The notes beneath the pieces were generated by a model. The model was not told the DNA's origin, did not search any database, and was given only the letters and a program-made list of their open reading frames with translations. Source: Roseicyclus marinus (GTDB lineage Bacteria; Pseudomonadota; Alphaproteobacteria; Rhodobacterales; Rhodobacteraceae). From it: a DNA stretch of 64,000 nt. Both the position numbers and the translations under genes were made by a program. The stretch's first letter is position 1. Each line of letters opens with the position of its first letter. Location: assembly GCF_036322625.1 (NCBI RefSeq), contig NZ_AP027266.1, forward strand, positions 561,001 through 625,000, read 5' to 3'. Below, piece by piece: positions 54,999 to 64,000 of the stretch.

Positions 54999-55241
54999 AT
55001 GAGCAGTGGACAGCGTTACGTGATGATCATGGTGGTCTGGACGATCGCGGCGATCATGGGATTGACGGTGGCCTTGGCCGCTGTGGGGTGGCTTGGTTTG
55101 TGGGTTGCGGTCGGGGCCATCGCGGGGCTGGGGACCACCGTCGTGGGCGGCATATTCCTGCAATTCGCCTTTGCCACCGATTTCGACGCGATCCTCGAAG
55201 CGCGGCGCAACAGCGCAACAGGGCGCGACACTTCGTCCTGA
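54999..55241 (+). CDS. Small two-helix membrane protein in the nuo operon
   Basis: 80 residues with two strongly hydrophobic segments (8-32 MIMVVWTIAAIMGLTVALAA and 34-58) and a short polar tail. Starts at ATG 54999 after GAGGAAGGAC. No family recognised; located between nuoE and the HhH protein on the same strand, consistent with the URFs known in the Paracoccus nqo cluster. Confidence 0.65.
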   Translation: MSSGQRYVMIMVVWTIAAIMGLTVALAAVGWLGLWVAVGAIAGLGTTVVGGIFLQFAFATDFDAILEARRNSATGRDTSS

Positions 55242-55308
55242 TCACCCGAGACAAATCGCTTTTGCTGCGTTAGTTTGCCGCAAAAGCACGTCCAGCGGGG
55301 GAATCCAC

Positions 55309-55977
55309 ATGAAATCGACATCCGGCGGCATCCTGAATTTTGCGATCGCATGGGGCGTGGCCTCGGCGGTGGGCTTTGGCGGAATGGCCGCCTTGATGAT
55401 CCTGGGCGATTGGACCCTCATCCAGGCGATCTTCGCGGCGGCGGTGATCTTTTTCGTCGTTGGTGCGGTTCTCTCACTGATGTTTCTCAACCCCCTGCCG
55501 GGTCCGGTCAAACCGGGCACGGCAGGTTGGGCCGGACGCGATCTGACGGAGGCCCAGCCTGCCGCAGCCGCGGGTGCGGCAACGCCAGCCCCTGCCAAGG
55601 CAGCCCCCGTGGCCGCCGCTCCGGCCGCGTCTGCGCCTGCAGCCGCCGCACCGGCACCGGCCCCCGCTCCGGTCGCAGCAAGTGGTGCCGGCACACGGCC
55701 CGCAGCGCTTGATGCGCCGCGCGCCGGGGGTGCCGATGACCTCAAGCGGATCAAGGGGATCGGCCCGAAGCTCGAAAAACTGTGCAACAGCCTTGGCTTC
55801 TACCATTTCGACCAGATCGCCAACTGGACCGCCGAAGAGGTCGCATGGGTCGACGAGAACCTCGAAGGGTTCAAGGGCCGCGTGACGCGCGACACCTGGG
55901 TCGAGCAGGCAAAGCTGCTGGCGGCGGGCGGTGATACGGAATTCTCGCGCAAAGTCGACAAAGGTGAGGTATACTGA
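55309..55977 (+). CDS. Membrane-anchored protein with nuoE-type HhH domain
   Basis: 222 residues: two hydrophobic helices (9-32 and 37-60), an Ala/Pro-rich linker (82-135), then a domain at 142-206 (DDLKRIKGIGPKLEKLCNSL, YHFDQIANWTAEEVAWVDEN, FKGRVTRDTWVEQAKLL) very like the NuoE C-terminus. The anchor-linker-domain layout suggests a membrane-tethered accessory of complex I. ATG 55309 was chosen because the upstream frame has no conserved residues; GCGGGGGAATCC precedes it. Confidence 0.8.
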   Translation: MKSTSGGILNFAIAWGVASAVGFGGMAALMILGDWTLIQAIFAAAVIFFVVGAVLSLMFLNPLPGPVKPGTAGWAGRDLTEAQPAAAAGAATPAPAKAAPVAAAPAASAPAAAAPAPAPAPVAASGAGTRPAALDAPRAGGADDLKRIKGIGPKLEKLCNSLGFYHFDQIANWTAEEVAWVDENLEGFKGRVTRDTWVEQAKLLAAGGDTEFSRKVDKGEVY

Positions 55978-56018
55978 CCTTCGGGAGGGTTATGGACCAT
56001 CAATTCCGAGGAATGGGT

Positions 56019-56564
56019 ATGACCAACACCGAAATGATCTGGCTGCGCAGTCAGGCTGCGCAGCGTGACGTCCTTCATCTTTTTTCCTATGGCACGGCGT
56101 TTATCGGCACAGCCGCGCTGCAGGCCATGCAGCTCGGCCTCACGGCGCCGCGCAGCTATCTGGCAGCCTTGGCCCGTGCCGCAGCCGTGCCCCCCGCCCC
56201 GGTGGCGGAGGTGATCCCGATCGGGGATGCGCCGATCTCCAGACCTATGGCGGAAGTCGTCCCGCTGGCGGAGCCTGTATCGGAGCCTGTGGCAGCGGTC
56301 GTTGACCCGACCCCGGCAGCGCATGTCGTCCCGTCCCCGCATCTGCTGGATGCGCCCCGCGACGGGGTGGGCGATGATCTGACCGCGCTCAAGGGTGTCG
56401 GTCCGAAACTCGCCGAAGCGCTGAAAGACTTCGGGATCTTCCATTTCGACCAGATCGCCACGCTGGACGAAGAAGGGATCGCCTGGCTCGATGCCCAGCA
56501 AAAGGGGTTTCGCATGATCTGCACGCGTCACGACATCGTGGCGCAGGCCCGTGCGATGATCTGA
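56019..56564 (+). CDS. Third HhH-domain protein of the nuo operon
   Basis: About 181 residues from ATG 56019 (CGAGGAAT upstream); ATG 55992 would give 190 residues but its Shine-Dalgarno is too close. Residues 1-50 are helical (MIWLRSQAAQRDVLHLFSYG), followed by a Pro/Val-rich linker and an HhH-like domain near the end (DDLTALKGVGPKLAEALKDF, FHFDQIATLDEEGIAWLDAQ, CTRHDIVAQARAMI). Diverged from the other two copies. No membrane anchor. The N-terminal helix may bind another subunit. Confidence 0.75.
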   Translation: MTNTEMIWLRSQAAQRDVLHLFSYGTAFIGTAALQAMQLGLTAPRSYLAALARAAAVPPAPVAEVIPIGDAPISRPMAEVVPLAEPVSEPVAAVVDPTPAAHVVPSPHLLDAPRDGVGDDLTALKGVGPKLAEALKDFGIFHFDQIATLDEEGIAWLDAQQKGFRMICTRHDIVAQARAMI

Positions 56565-56570
56565 GATTGC

Positions 56571-56603
56571 GGGACGGGCCGGGGGATTGCCCCGGCCCGT
56601 CCC
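56571..56603 (+). other. Strong hairpin between small nuo-operon genes
   Basis: A 14-bp perfect stem GGGACGGGCCGGGG/CCCCGGCCCGTCCC with a 5-base loop, no U-tract. It starts 7 bases after the stop of the third HhH gene. It may stall exonucleases or set differential expression of upstream and downstream nuo genes. Confidence 0.6.
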
Positions 56604-56646
56604 GATCCGCTAGGCAGGGCCGAACGCGACCAGACCGAAGCAAGCC

Positions 56647-56883
56647 ATGCCAACCCGACCCGAAGACAGCGCGACCGAACGCCGCCGCCGTGGCCAGATC
56701 CGGCTGGCGGCCATCGTCATGGCGGCGACCATGGTGCTGTGGATGGGCGCAAGTTTCCTTGGTGGGCAGCTTGGCTTGCCGCCGCGCTTTGCCTTCCTGT
56801 TCGACCTTGCGGCGATTGCCGCACTGGTCTGGGCGCTGATTGTGACATATTGGGTGTGGAAAGCGCGCCGCGCAGAGCGCTGA
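56647..56883 (+). CDS. Small two-helix membrane protein before nuoF (DUF5337-like)
   Basis: 78 residues with a basic N-terminus ([20 protein letters not shown]), two membrane helices (20-40, 46-68) and a basic tail (VWKARRAER). Small proteins of this form, annotated DUF5337 in Rhodobacteraceae, occupy this place before nuoF; the family name is from memory. Confidence 0.65.
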   Translation: MPTRPEDSATERRRRGQIRLAAIVMAATMVLWMGASFLGGQLGLPPRFAFLFDLAAIAALVWALIVTYWVWKARRAER

Positions 56884-56936
56884 CGCCAGCCATTCGGCCC
56901 GCCAGACCCGGGTCAGAGATACGCGAGAGAGGCCAT

Positions 56937-58232
56937 ATGCTTCAGGACAAGGACCGGATCTTCACCAATATCTATGGCATGCACGACCGCAGCCTTGCGG
57001 GCGCGAAAGTGCGCGGCCATTGGGATGGCACCAAGGACCTGATCGGCCTGGGTCGCGACAAGATCGTGGAGATCATGAAAGCCTCCGGCCTGCGCGGGCG
57101 GGGCGGCGCGGGGTTCCCGACCGGTCTCAAATGGTCTTTCATGCCCAAGGAATCGGATGGACGGCCCAGCTACCTGGTCGTTAACGCGGATGAAAGCGAA
57201 CCGGGCACCTGCAAGGACCGGGAGATCATGCGCAACGATCCCCACACCCTGATCGAAGGCTGCCTGATCGCGTCGTTCGCGATGGGCGCGCATGCCTGCT
57301 ACATCTATATCCGGGGCGAATACATCCGCGAGCGCGAGGCGCTGCAGGCCGCCATCGACGAAGCCTACGAGGCGGGTCTTCTGGGCAAGAACGCCGCCAA
57401 ATCGGGCTGGGATTTCGACCTCTACCTGCATCACGGGGCAGGGGCCTATATCTGCGGCGAGGAAACCGCGCTCTTGGAATCGCTCGAAGGGCGCAAGGGC
57501 ATGCCCCGGATGAAGCCGCCGTTTCCGGCGGGTGCGGGGCTTTATGGCTGTCCGACCACGGTCAACAACGTCGAATCGATTGCCGTCGTTCCCACCATCC
57601 TGCGCCGCGGCGCGGAATGGTTCGCAGGCTTTGGCCGCCCCAACAATGCGGGCACCAAGCTGTTCGCCATCTCGGGCCATGTGAACAACCCCTGCGTCGT
57701 CGAGGAAGCGATGAGCATCCCCTTTGACGAACTGATCGAGCGTCATTGCGGCGGCATTCGCGGCGGGTGGGACAATCTCAAGGCGGTGATCCCCGGCGGA
57801 TCCTCCGTGCCGATGCTGCCGGCCGAGGTGATGCGCGAAGGCGCGATCATGGATTTCGACTGGCTGCGCGAACAGCGCTCGGGCCTTGGCACGGCGGCGG
57901 TGATCGTGATGGATCAGTCCACCGACATCATCAAGGCGATCTGGCGGCTGTCCAAGTTCTACAAGCACGAAAGCTGCGGCCAGTGCACGCCCTGCCGCGA
58001 GGGCACGGGCTGGATGATGCGTGTCATGGACCGTCTGGTGAAGGGCGAGGCGCAGGTCGAGGAAATCGACATGCTGCTCGACGTGACCAAGCAGGTCGAA
58101 GGGCATACGATCTGCGCGCTTGGCGATGCAGCGGCCTGGCCGATCCAGGGTCTTGTGTGCCATTTCCGTCACGAGATCGAGGATCGCATCCGCGTAAAGC
58201 GCGGCGGCGTGGTCGAGATCGCGGCGGAGTGA
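56937..58232 (+). CDS. nuoF: NADH-quinone oxidoreductase subunit F
   Basis: 431-residue NADH-binding subunit with FMN and [4Fe-4S] N3. [20 protein letters not shown] (NADH/FMN loop), [37 protein letters not shown], and the cluster [15 protein letters not shown] plus a distal Cys in [16 protein letters not shown] 56937 follows GAGAGAGG. The stop overlaps a small lipoprotein gene (GTGA). Confidence 0.97.
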   Translation: MLQDKDRIFTNIYGMHDRSLAGAKVRGHWDGTKDLIGLGRDKIVEIMKASGLRGRGGAGFPTGLKWSFMPKESDGRPSYLVVNADESEPGTCKDREIMRNDPHTLIEGCLIASFAMGAHACYIYIRGEYIREREALQAAIDEAYEAGLLGKNAAKSGWDFDLYLHHGAGAYICGEETALLESLEGRKGMPRMKPPFPAGAGLYGCPTTVNNVESIAVVPTILRRGAEWFAGFGRPNNAGTKLFAISGHVNNPCVVEEAMSIPFDELIERHCGGIRGGWDNLKAVIPGGSSVPMLPAEVMREGAIMDFDWLREQRSGLGTAAVIVMDQSTDIIKAIWRLSKFYKHESCGQCTPCREGTGWMMRVMDRLVKGEAQVEEIDMLLDVTKQVEGHTICALGDAAAWPIQGLVCHFRHEIEDRIRVKRGGVVEIAAE

Positions 58233-58558
58233 TCGCGCGCGGTCTCACGATCCTGTCGGCAGTGGCGCTTGCCGCCTGTATGCCGGCGCTACCCGATTTC
58301 GTCGCCGCGGAAACCAGTCTCGAGGTCGGCGGGATCAATCGCGGCGTGCCCTTCAGCCAGAGCTTGCCCGCCATCGAGGTGCGGCGGGGTGACGGCAGTG
58401 CGCTCATGCGCGAAGATTGGATCGCCGCAGAGGCCGCAGCCGGGGCGCATTGCGCCGCTCTTGGCGCGCGCTACGAACCCCTGCCGCCCGCACGGGATTA
58501 CACCCAGATCCGGCTTGATGACGGGGTGTTCTATTTCATGGGGCGTTGCCAGCGCTGA
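58229..58558 (+). CDS. Small lipoprotein overlapping nuoF
   Basis: 109 residues from GTG 58229 (4-base overlap with nuoF). Lipobox LAAC in [14 protein letters not shown], then a compact domain ([31 protein letters not shown]) with two further Cys. No family recognised. It is the first of three lipoproteins in the nuo operon. Confidence 0.65.
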   Translation: MIARGLTILSAVALAACMPALPDFVAAETSLEVGGINRGVPFSQSLPAIEVRRGDGSALMREDWIAAEAAAGAHCAALGARYEPLPPARDYTQIRLDDGVFYFMGRCQR

Positions 58559-58657
58559 CAAACGTCCGAACCGGCGAGTGCTTGACGCACAGGGTTGGAT
58601 GGGCGAGACCGGGACAGGGCGATCTCGCGCCCGGGCTTTGCTTGCGGACGGAAGACG

Positions 58658-58999
58658 ATGACGATCAAAATCCTGCGTCTAGCCATGCTTCTTGGGGTCG
58701 TTGTCGGCGTCTCGGCCTGCGCCTTTCGTGACAATGGTCCGCGCAGTGCGGGGCTTCCGTTCGATGCACGTCTGTCGACCGGCGAAACGCGGCGCGATTT
58801 CACCGTGCTGGTGCGGGCACCGGGGGCGACGCTGGAGCAGGCCCGCGAAAGCGCCCGCTTCGAGGCGACACGCCATTGCATCGAACGGACCGGTTTTTCC
58901 GATGTTGACTGGACGATCGATCCGGCGACCGGCGATTGGGCCGTGACGCGCAATGCGGGCGGTGAACCGATCGTATCCGGACGTTGCGCGGAACGCTGA
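58658..58999 (+). CDS. Second small lipoprotein of the nuo operon
   Basis: 113 residues. Signal and lipobox VSAC in LAMLLGVVVGVSACAF; the body includes FTVLVRAPGATLEQARESAR and ATRHCIERTGF. The terminal pattern (ARFEATRHC..., GGEPIVSGRC) recalls periplasmic proteins with a Cys pair. Starts at ATG 58658 behind GGAAGACG. Unknown function. Confidence 0.65.
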   Translation: MTIKILRLAMLLGVVVGVSACAFRDNGPRSAGLPFDARLSTGETRRDFTVLVRAPGATLEQARESARFEATRHCIERTGFSDVDWTIDPATGDWAVTRNAGGEPIVSGRCAER

Positions 59000-59137
59000 G
59001 CCGCCCACCCGATCAGGACCGATGTTGCGAAAGCGACGCAGCCCCACGCAAAGCGTGTCGCATTGCGTTGTGCCATGCCGCGCTTTTGCCTAGACTTTCG
59101 CCGCAAAGATGATCCGCGACAACGAAAGAGCGCGGGC

Positions 59138-59419
59138 ATGCACGGGCAGCAAGGGCAAATGTACATGGTTCGTTTGTATTGGTACGGGCTTGCGGTCATC
59201 TACCTGGCGTTCTGCGTCACGGGCATGATCCTTGGCTATACATGGGGCATCGGTGGTTCGATTCTCGGGGTCGTGATCGGTGCGATGCTGGCCTCGGGCG
59301 TGGCGATGGCGGTGAACACGCCCGCGCGGATGGAGGCGGCGCTTTATGGCGTTCTGTCCATTGCGGTCATCGCGGGCACTGTCTGGATGATCGTGATCTT
59401 CTGGGGCGTGCGGATTTAG
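59138..59419 (+). CDS. Small two- or three-helix membrane protein in the nuo operon
   Basis: About 93 residues (84 if starting at ATG 59165). Three hydrophobic segments: YGLAVIYLAFCVTGMILGYT, the Gly-rich GGSILGVVIGAMLASGVAMA, and LYGVLSIAVIAGTVWMIVIF. A candidate internal promoter TTGTGC-N17-TAGACT (59068-59096) lies just upstream. No family recognised. Confidence 0.6.
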   Translation: MHGQQGQMYMVRLYWYGLAVIYLAFCVTGMILGYTWGIGGSILGVVIGAMLASGVAMAVNTPARMEAALYGVLSIAVIAGTVWMIVIFWGVRI

Positions 59420-59550
59420 GCCCATGGGGCCCTGCCTATCGGCGGTGCGTTGCTGATCGAGGCCATCGAGGACCGGCTTGTTATTGAATGACAGGGGTCA
59501 TGCGGCCCATCTGTCGGTCAACAAGCACGGGCAATGTCGAGGCAGCACGC

Positions 59551-59979
59551 ATGAAACCCTACGCAAAGGTAATGTCCCTTTCGATCCTCGTTATCGCGAC
59601 CGGCCTGTTGACCGCAGCCGGAGCGGCGCGCGCCGACCGTTTCGACGCGCTGCGCAGTGACGAAAGGCTGCACAACGGGCTTTTGGTGATCACCATCGGG
59701 CGGCACATCGAACGGACCTGCCCGTCGATCGAACGGCGCAGCTTTGCGGCCAGCGCGTTCCTTCTGGGATTGGCCGGTCACGCGATGGACCTTGGCTACA
59801 GCCGGGACGAGGTGACGGCCTATGTCGAGGATGATGACGAACAGGAACGCTTCATCACCCTGGCCCGCGCCTATTTCGCACAGCGCGGTGTGACCGATGA
59901 TGCCGATACCGAGGGCGCCTGTCGCGTTGGCCGCGACGAAATCGCCGCCGGTTCGCCCATTGGCAGATTGCTCCGGTAG
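59551..59979 (+). CDS. Exported small protein before nuoG (DUF5333-like)
   Basis: 142 residues. Signal peptide ([22 protein letters not shown], cleaved near residue 28), then a helical domain [20 protein letters not shown] with two Cys ([20 protein letters not shown]). Proteins of this form annotated DUF5333 occur near nuoG in Rhodobacteraceae, from memory. Start ATG 59551. Confidence 0.65.
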   Translation: MKPYAKVMSLSILVIATGLLTAAGAARADRFDALRSDERLHNGLLVITIGRHIERTCPSIERRSFAASAFLLGLAGHAMDLGYSRDEVTAYVEDDDEQERFITLARAYFAQRGVTDDADTEGACRVGRDEIAAGSPIGRLLR

Positions 59980-60056
59980 GTCTAAAAGCGGCCCGAACCG
60001 AAGTGCGGGGCGATGCATCAGACCCGTCGCCCGCGCCGGAAGAAGGACCGCACCCC

Positions 60057-62078
60057 ATGAGCGACCTGCGCAAGATCATCATCGACGGCCACGAGGTCGA
60101 GGTGGATCCCGCCATGACCCTGATCCAGGCCTGTGAAGTGGCGGGGATCGAAATCCCGCGCTTTTGCTACCACGAACGCCTGTCCATCGCGGGCAATTGC
60201 CGGATGTGCCTGGTCGAGGTGGTGGGCGGCCCGCCAAAGCCTGCTGCGTCTTGCGCGATGCAGGTGCGCGACCTGCGCCCCGGACCCGAGGGCCAGCCGC
60301 CCGTGGTCAAGACCAACAGCCCGATGGTCAAGAAGGCCCGCGAAGGGGTGATGGAGTTTCTCCTGATCAACCATCCGCTGGATTGCCCGATCTGCGATCA
60401 GGGCGGCGAATGCGATCTGCAGGACCAGGCGATGGCCTATGGCGTGGATTTCTCACGCTACCGCGAACCCAAGCGCGCCGCCGACAACCTCGACCTTGGC
60501 CCCCTGGTCAAGACCGAGATGACGCGCTGTATTTCTTGCACGCGGTGCGTCCGCTTCATCACCGAGGTCGCGGGTGTGCCCGAAATGGGCCAGACCGGCC
60601 GGGGCGAGGACAGCGAGATCACCAGCTATCTCGGCCAGACGCTCGAATCCGAGCTGCAGGGCAATATCGTGGACCTGTGCCCGGTGGGTGCGCTGACGTC
60701 CAAACCCTACGCCTTCACCGCGCGGCCCTGGGAATTGACCAAGACCGAATCCATCGACGTGATGGATGCATTGGGGTCGAACATCCGCATCGACACCAAG
60801 GGGCGCGAAGTCATGCGCATCCTGCCGCGCAATCATGACGGCGTGAACGAGGAATGGCTGTCGGACAAGTCGCGCTATGTGTGGGACGGGCTCCGTCGCC
60901 AGCGGCTTGACCGCCCCTATATCCGCGAGGACGGCAAACTGCGCGCGGCCAGCTGGGCCGAGGCGCTGGATCTGGCCGCACGCAAGATCAAGGGCGCCGC
61001 CAAGCTTGCCGGGCTGATCGGCGATCTGGCCCCGACGGAAGCCGCGTTTTCCCTCAAGCATCTGGTCGAGGGCATGGGCGGCGCCGTGGAGTGCCGCACC
61101 GATGGGGCGAAACTGCCCGCAGGCAACCGCGCGGCCTATGTCGGCACCGCCGCGATCGAGGATATCGACACGGCAAAGGCGATCTTGCTGATCGGCACGA
61201 ATCCCCGCACCGAGGCCCCCGTTCTGAATGCGCGCATCCGCAAGGCCTGGACGCAGGGGGCAAAGGTGTCGCTGATCGGGCAGGCGGTCGATCTGACCTA
61301 TGATTACACGCATCTGGGCACCGACCGGGCAGCGCTGAGTGCACAGATCGGCGCGAAACACGATAGTGCCCAAGGCGTCGACAGCCTCGTGATCCTTGGC
61401 CAGGGTGCCTTGCGCGAGGCCGATGGGGCCGCCGTTCTGGCCCATGCGATGCAGATTGCCGCGGAATCGGGCTCGGGCCTGTTGATTCTGCACACTGCTG
61501 CGGGCCGCGTGGGCGCGATGGATGTGGGTGCCGTGACCGAGGGTGGTCTGACCGCCGCCGTCGACGGGGCCGATGTGATCTACAACCTTGGCGCGGACGA
61601 GGTGGACATCGCGCCGGGTGCTTTCGTGATCTACCAGGGCAGCCATGGCGACCGCGGCGCGCATCGTGCCGACCTGATCCTGCCGGGCGCTGCCTGGACG
61701 GAAGAGCAGGGCCTGTTCGTCAACACCGAGGGCCGTCCGCAACTGGCGCTCCGCGCCGGTTTCCCGCCGGGCGAGGCCAAGGAAAACTGGGCGATCCTGC
61801 GCGCGCTCTCTGCCGAACTGGGCAAGACGCAGGGCTGGAACACGCTGGCCGAGCTGCGGCGTGAATTGGTCGCAGCCGTGCCGCATCTGGCCATGATCGA
61901 CGAGGTGCCGGAAAACACGGGCGAGGCGCTGCCGCTTGGCCCGCTTGGCAAGGCGGATTTCGTCATGGCCGTTGCGGATCACTTCCTGACCAATCCGATC
62001 ACGCGGGCCTCGAGCCTGATGGCCGAACTGTCGGCGCGGGCCAAGGCGCGCGCCGAAACCAGGATGGCGGCGGAGTAA
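60057..62078 (+). CDS. nuoG: NADH-quinone oxidoreductase subunit G
   Basis: 673-residue 75-kDa subunit. N-terminal [2Fe-2S] N1b ([20 protein letters not shown]), the His-Cys motif for N5 ([19 protein letters not shown]), the [4Fe-4S] N4 ligands ([26 protein letters not shown]), then a molybdopterin-oxidoreductase-like domain without cofactor. There is no N7 cluster motif, as expected outside enterics. ATG 60057 follows AGAAGGACC. Confidence 0.97.
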   Translation: MSDLRKIIIDGHEVEVDPAMTLIQACEVAGIEIPRFCYHERLSIAGNCRMCLVEVVGGPPKPAASCAMQVRDLRPGPEGQPPVVKTNSPMVKKAREGVMEFLLINHPLDCPICDQGGECDLQDQAMAYGVDFSRYREPKRAADNLDLGPLVKTEMTRCISCTRCVRFITEVAGVPEMGQTGRGEDSEITSYLGQTLESELQGNIVDLCPVGALTSKPYAFTARPWELTKTESIDVMDALGSNIRIDTKGREVMRILPRNHDGVNEEWLSDKSRYVWDGLRRQRLDRPYIREDGKLRAASWAEALDLAARKIKGAAKLAGLIGDLAPTEAAFSLKHLVEGMGGAVECRTDGAKLPAGNRAAYVGTAAIEDIDTAKAILLIGTNPRTEAPVLNARIRKAWTQGAKVSLIGQAVDLTYDYTHLGTDRAALSAQIGAKHDSAQGVDSLVILGQGALREADGAAVLAHAMQIAAESGSGLLILHTAAGRVGAMDVGAVTEGGLTAAVDGADVIYNLGADEVDIAPGAFVIYQGSHGDRGAHRADLILPGAAWTEEQGLFVNTEGRPQLALRAGFPPGEAKENWAILRALSAELGKTQGWNTLAELRRELVAAVPHLAMIDEVPENTGEALPLGPLGKADFVMAVADHFLTNPITRASSLMAELSARAKARAETRMAAE

Positions 62079-62083
62079 GGGCG

Positions 62084-62488
62084 GTGGCTTTGGTCCGGGG
62101 TGGCGTTTCGGGCCTTTTGGGCCTGAGCCTTGTCGCGGCTTGCGCCGCGGGCGAGGGGCCGCGACCGGGCTCCATGCCCCCCGCCAGCTATGACGGTGTC
62201 GAAACCCGGCTTCTGGACAATGATCTGGTCAATTTCCGCGTGCAGATGACGGGTGTGGCGACCCGCGACGACGTGGACGCTTACGCGCGTTGCGCAGCTG
62301 CGCAATACGCCCTCATACGCGGCTTCGGCTTTGCGCGACATGTCCGCACAAATGTGCAGGAACAGGGTGGCGTTTGGGTCGGAGATGCGGTTTACACCAT
62401 CTCGCCGGCGCTCCCGCGGGGGTTGCAGACGCTCGACGCCGAAGTAGTGGCGGCCGCGTGCGCCGATCAGGGGATACCGACGGTTTAG
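62084..62488 (+). CDS. Third small lipoprotein, between nuoG and nuoH
   Basis: 134 residues from GTG 62084, 5 bases after the nuoG stop. Lipobox VAAC in [18 protein letters not shown]. The mature part ([58 protein letters not shown]) looks like a compact alpha/beta lipoprotein domain. Resembles nothing I can name with confidence. 10 bp before nuoH. Confidence 0.65.
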   Translation: MALVRGGVSGLLGLSLVAACAAGEGPRPGSMPPASYDGVETRLLDNDLVNFRVQMTGVATRDDVDAYARCAAAQYALIRGFGFARHVRTNVQEQGGVWVGDAVYTISPALPRGLQTLDAEVVAAACADQGIPTV

Positions 62489-62498
62489 GGAACGACCC

Positions 62499-63536
62499 AT
62501 GGACGGCTTTTTTTCGACCACGCTGGGCCTGATGACGATCATGGCGGCGCAAAGCCTGCTGGTGCTCGGCTTTGTCATGGTCAGTCTCTTGTTCCTCGTC
62601 TACGGCGACCGGAAGATCTGGGCGGCCGTGATGATGCGGCGCGGCCCGAACGTGGTGGGCATCTTCGGCCTGCTGCAGACGGTGGCCGACGCGCTGAAAT
62701 ACGTCGTCAAGGAAGTCGTGATCCCGGCAGGCGCGGATCGCCCCGTTTTCCTGCTTGCCCCGATGACCAGTTTCGTTCTGGCCGTGATCGCCTGGGCGGT
62801 CATTCCCTTCAATGACAACTGGGTTCTGGCCGATATCAACGTGGCCATCCTGTACGTTTTCGCCATGTCCTCGCTCGAGGTCTATGGCGTGATCATGGGC
62901 GGGTGGGCCTCGAACTCCAAATACCCGTTCCTCGGCTCGCTGCGCTCGGCGGCGCAGATGATCTCCTACGAGGTGTCCATCGGTCTCATCATCATCGGTG
63001 TCGTGATCTCGACCGGCTCGCTGAATTTCGGGGCGATCGTGGCGGCGCAGGACGGGGATTGGGGCCTGTTCAGCTGGTACTGGCTGCCGCATTTGCCGAT
63101 GGTCTTCCTGTTCTTCATCTCGGCACTTGCCGAAACGAACCGCCCGCCCTTCGACCTGCCCGAGGCGGAATCGGAACTGGTGGCGGGCTACCAGGTGGAA
63201 TATTCCTCCACGCCCTTCCTGCTCTTCATGGCGGGCGAATACATCGCCATCTTCCTGATGTGCGCGCTGATCACGCTCTTGTTCTTCGGCGGCTGGCTGT
63301 CGCCGGTGCCGTTCCTGCCGGACAGCCCGCTGTGGATGGTCGCCAAGATGGCGTTCTTCTTCTTCCTCTTCGCGATGGTGAAGGCCATCGTGCCGCGCTA
63401 CCGCTACGACCAGCTGATGCGGCTGGGGTGGAAAGTCTTCCTGCCCTTCAGCCTTGCCTGGGTCGTTCTGGTGGCCTTTGCCGCGAAATTCGAACTGTTC
63501 GGCGGCGCCTATGCCCGCTGGGCGATCGGAGGGTGA
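62499..63536 (+). CDS. nuoH: NADH-quinone oxidoreductase subunit H
   Basis: 345-residue membrane subunit at the quinone site, about eight helices. [60 protein letters not shown] (the acidic quinone-site loop) and [20 protein letters not shown]. Complete and typical. The next gene begins 1 base after its stop. Confidence 0.97.
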   Translation: MDGFFSTTLGLMTIMAAQSLLVLGFVMVSLLFLVYGDRKIWAAVMMRRGPNVVGIFGLLQTVADALKYVVKEVVIPAGADRPVFLLAPMTSFVLAVIAWAVIPFNDNWVLADINVAILYVFAMSSLEVYGVIMGGWASNSKYPFLGSLRSAAQMISYEVSIGLIIIGVVISTGSLNFGAIVAAQDGDWGLFSWYWLPHLPMVFLFFISALAETNRPPFDLPEAESELVAGYQVEYSSTPFLLFMAGEYIAIFLMCALITLLFFGGWLSPVPFLPDSPLWMVAKMAFFFFLFAMVKAIVPRYRYDQLMRLGWKVFLPFSLAWVVLVAFAAKFELFGGAYARWAIGG

Positions 63537-63537
63537 C

Positions 63538-64000
63538 ATGAGCCAGATCGACTATACCCGCGCCGCCAAGTATTTTCTCCTGGCCGATATCTGGGCCGGG
63601 TTCCGTTTGGGGATGAAGTATTTCTTCGCCCCCAAGGTGACGATCAACTACCCCCACGAAAAGGGGCCGCTGTCGCCGCGCTTCCGGGGGGAACATGCGC
63701 TGCGCCGCTATCCCAACGGCGAGGAACGCTGCATCGCCTGCAAGCTGTGCGAGGCGATCTGCCCCGCGCAGGCGATCACCATCGATGCCGAACCCCGCGA
63801 AGACGGCTCGCGCCGCACCACGCGCTATGACATCGACATGACGAAATGCATCTATTGCGGCTTCTGCCAGGAAGCCTGTCCGGTGGATGCCATCGTCGAA
63901 GGGCCGAATTTCGAATTCGCCACCGAAACGCGCGAAGAGCTGTACTACGACAAGGCCAAGCTTCTGGAAAACGGCGAACGCTGGGAAGCGGCCATCGCGC
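63538..64000 (+). CDS. nuoI: NADH-quinone oxidoreductase subunit I (partial, C-terminus outside window)
   Basis: 154 codons present of about 162. Two [4Fe-4S] ferredoxin motifs for N6a/N6b: [12 protein letters not shown] and [12 protein letters not shown]. The N-terminal amphipathic helix ([20 protein letters not shown]) anchors it to the membrane arm. The gene runs off the right end; the remaining nuo genes (J-N) are expected beyond. Confidence 0.96.
   Translation, partial: MSQIDYTRAAKYFLLADIWAGFRLGMKYFFAPKVTINYPHEKGPLSPRFRGEHALRRYPNGEERCIACKLCEAICPAQAITIDAEPREDGSRRTTRYDIDMTKCIYCGFCQEACPVDAIVEGPNFEFATETREELYYDKAKLLENGERWEAAIA

Overview
The window reads as one GC-rich chromosome segment of an alphaproteobacterium of the family Rhodobacteraceae (Rhodobacter/Paracoccus/Roseobacter type). 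The evidence is an RpoHII-like sigma factor, a phaZ-phaC-phaP-phaR polyhydroxybutyrate locus, a complex I (nuo) operon with many small extra genes between the core subunits, a leucine/isovalerate operon, and the gene context of glnD, lpoA, rsmI, yraN, gshB and comM. I see no rRNA, tRNA, CRISPR array, prophage or intact insertion sequence. Coding density is high, and adjacent genes often overlap by 4 bases (ATGA or GTGA). Both ends of the window cut a gene: glnD on the left and nuoI on the right.

Layout. 1-7 kb: glnD (minus, C-terminus missing), a penicillin-binding-protein activator, then rsmI-yraN-gshB (plus) meeting comM (minus). 7-19 kb: rpoH, a possible tiny secreted peptide, a ChaN-like protein, coaBC, dut, a membrane-anchored MoeB/ThiF protein and an M3 peptidase, all plus; thrS (minus); two overlapping alpha/beta hydrolases; a secreted protein of unknown function. 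19-23.5 kb: PHB depolymerase divergent from PHB synthase, then phasin (with two near-perfect PhaR-type operators in its promoter) and the regulator PhaR. 23.9-35 kb (minus): a cluster running ABC transporter (ATPase, binding protein, two permeases), glutamine synthetase-like enzyme, glutamine amidotransferase, second glutamine synthetase-like enzyme and FAD oxidoreductase, followed by two PLP aminotransferases. Together these fit uptake and gamma-glutamylation-type breakdown of a polyamine or related amine. 35-37 kb: a PhnD-like protein, a TerB-like protein and a PhzF-like protein. 37.4-48.3 kb (plus): leucine catabolism (ivd, mccB, mccA, GST, HMG-CoA lyase, enoyl-CoA hydratase), then a quinone oxidoreductase and an acyl-CoA synthetase. 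48.3-50.3 kb: an AT-richer patch with a chimeric Hint-domain protein and a sulfotransferase. 50.9-64 kb: nuoA-B-C-D-E-F-G-H-I with nine extra small genes.

The most notable non-routine signals are: (1) a 51-bp perfect inverted-repeat element inserted in frame in mccB, adding 17 codons; (2) a helix-hairpin-helix-like domain present three times in a row, once fused to NuoE, once on a two-helix membrane anchor and once in a third protein; (3) seven copies or fragments of one intergenic repeat family; (4) a Hint protein whose N-terminal 100 codons differ in base composition from its Hint half; (5) a possible AUU-initiated secreted peptide overlapping the end of rpoH. All functional statements come from reading motifs and context. 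No database search was run.
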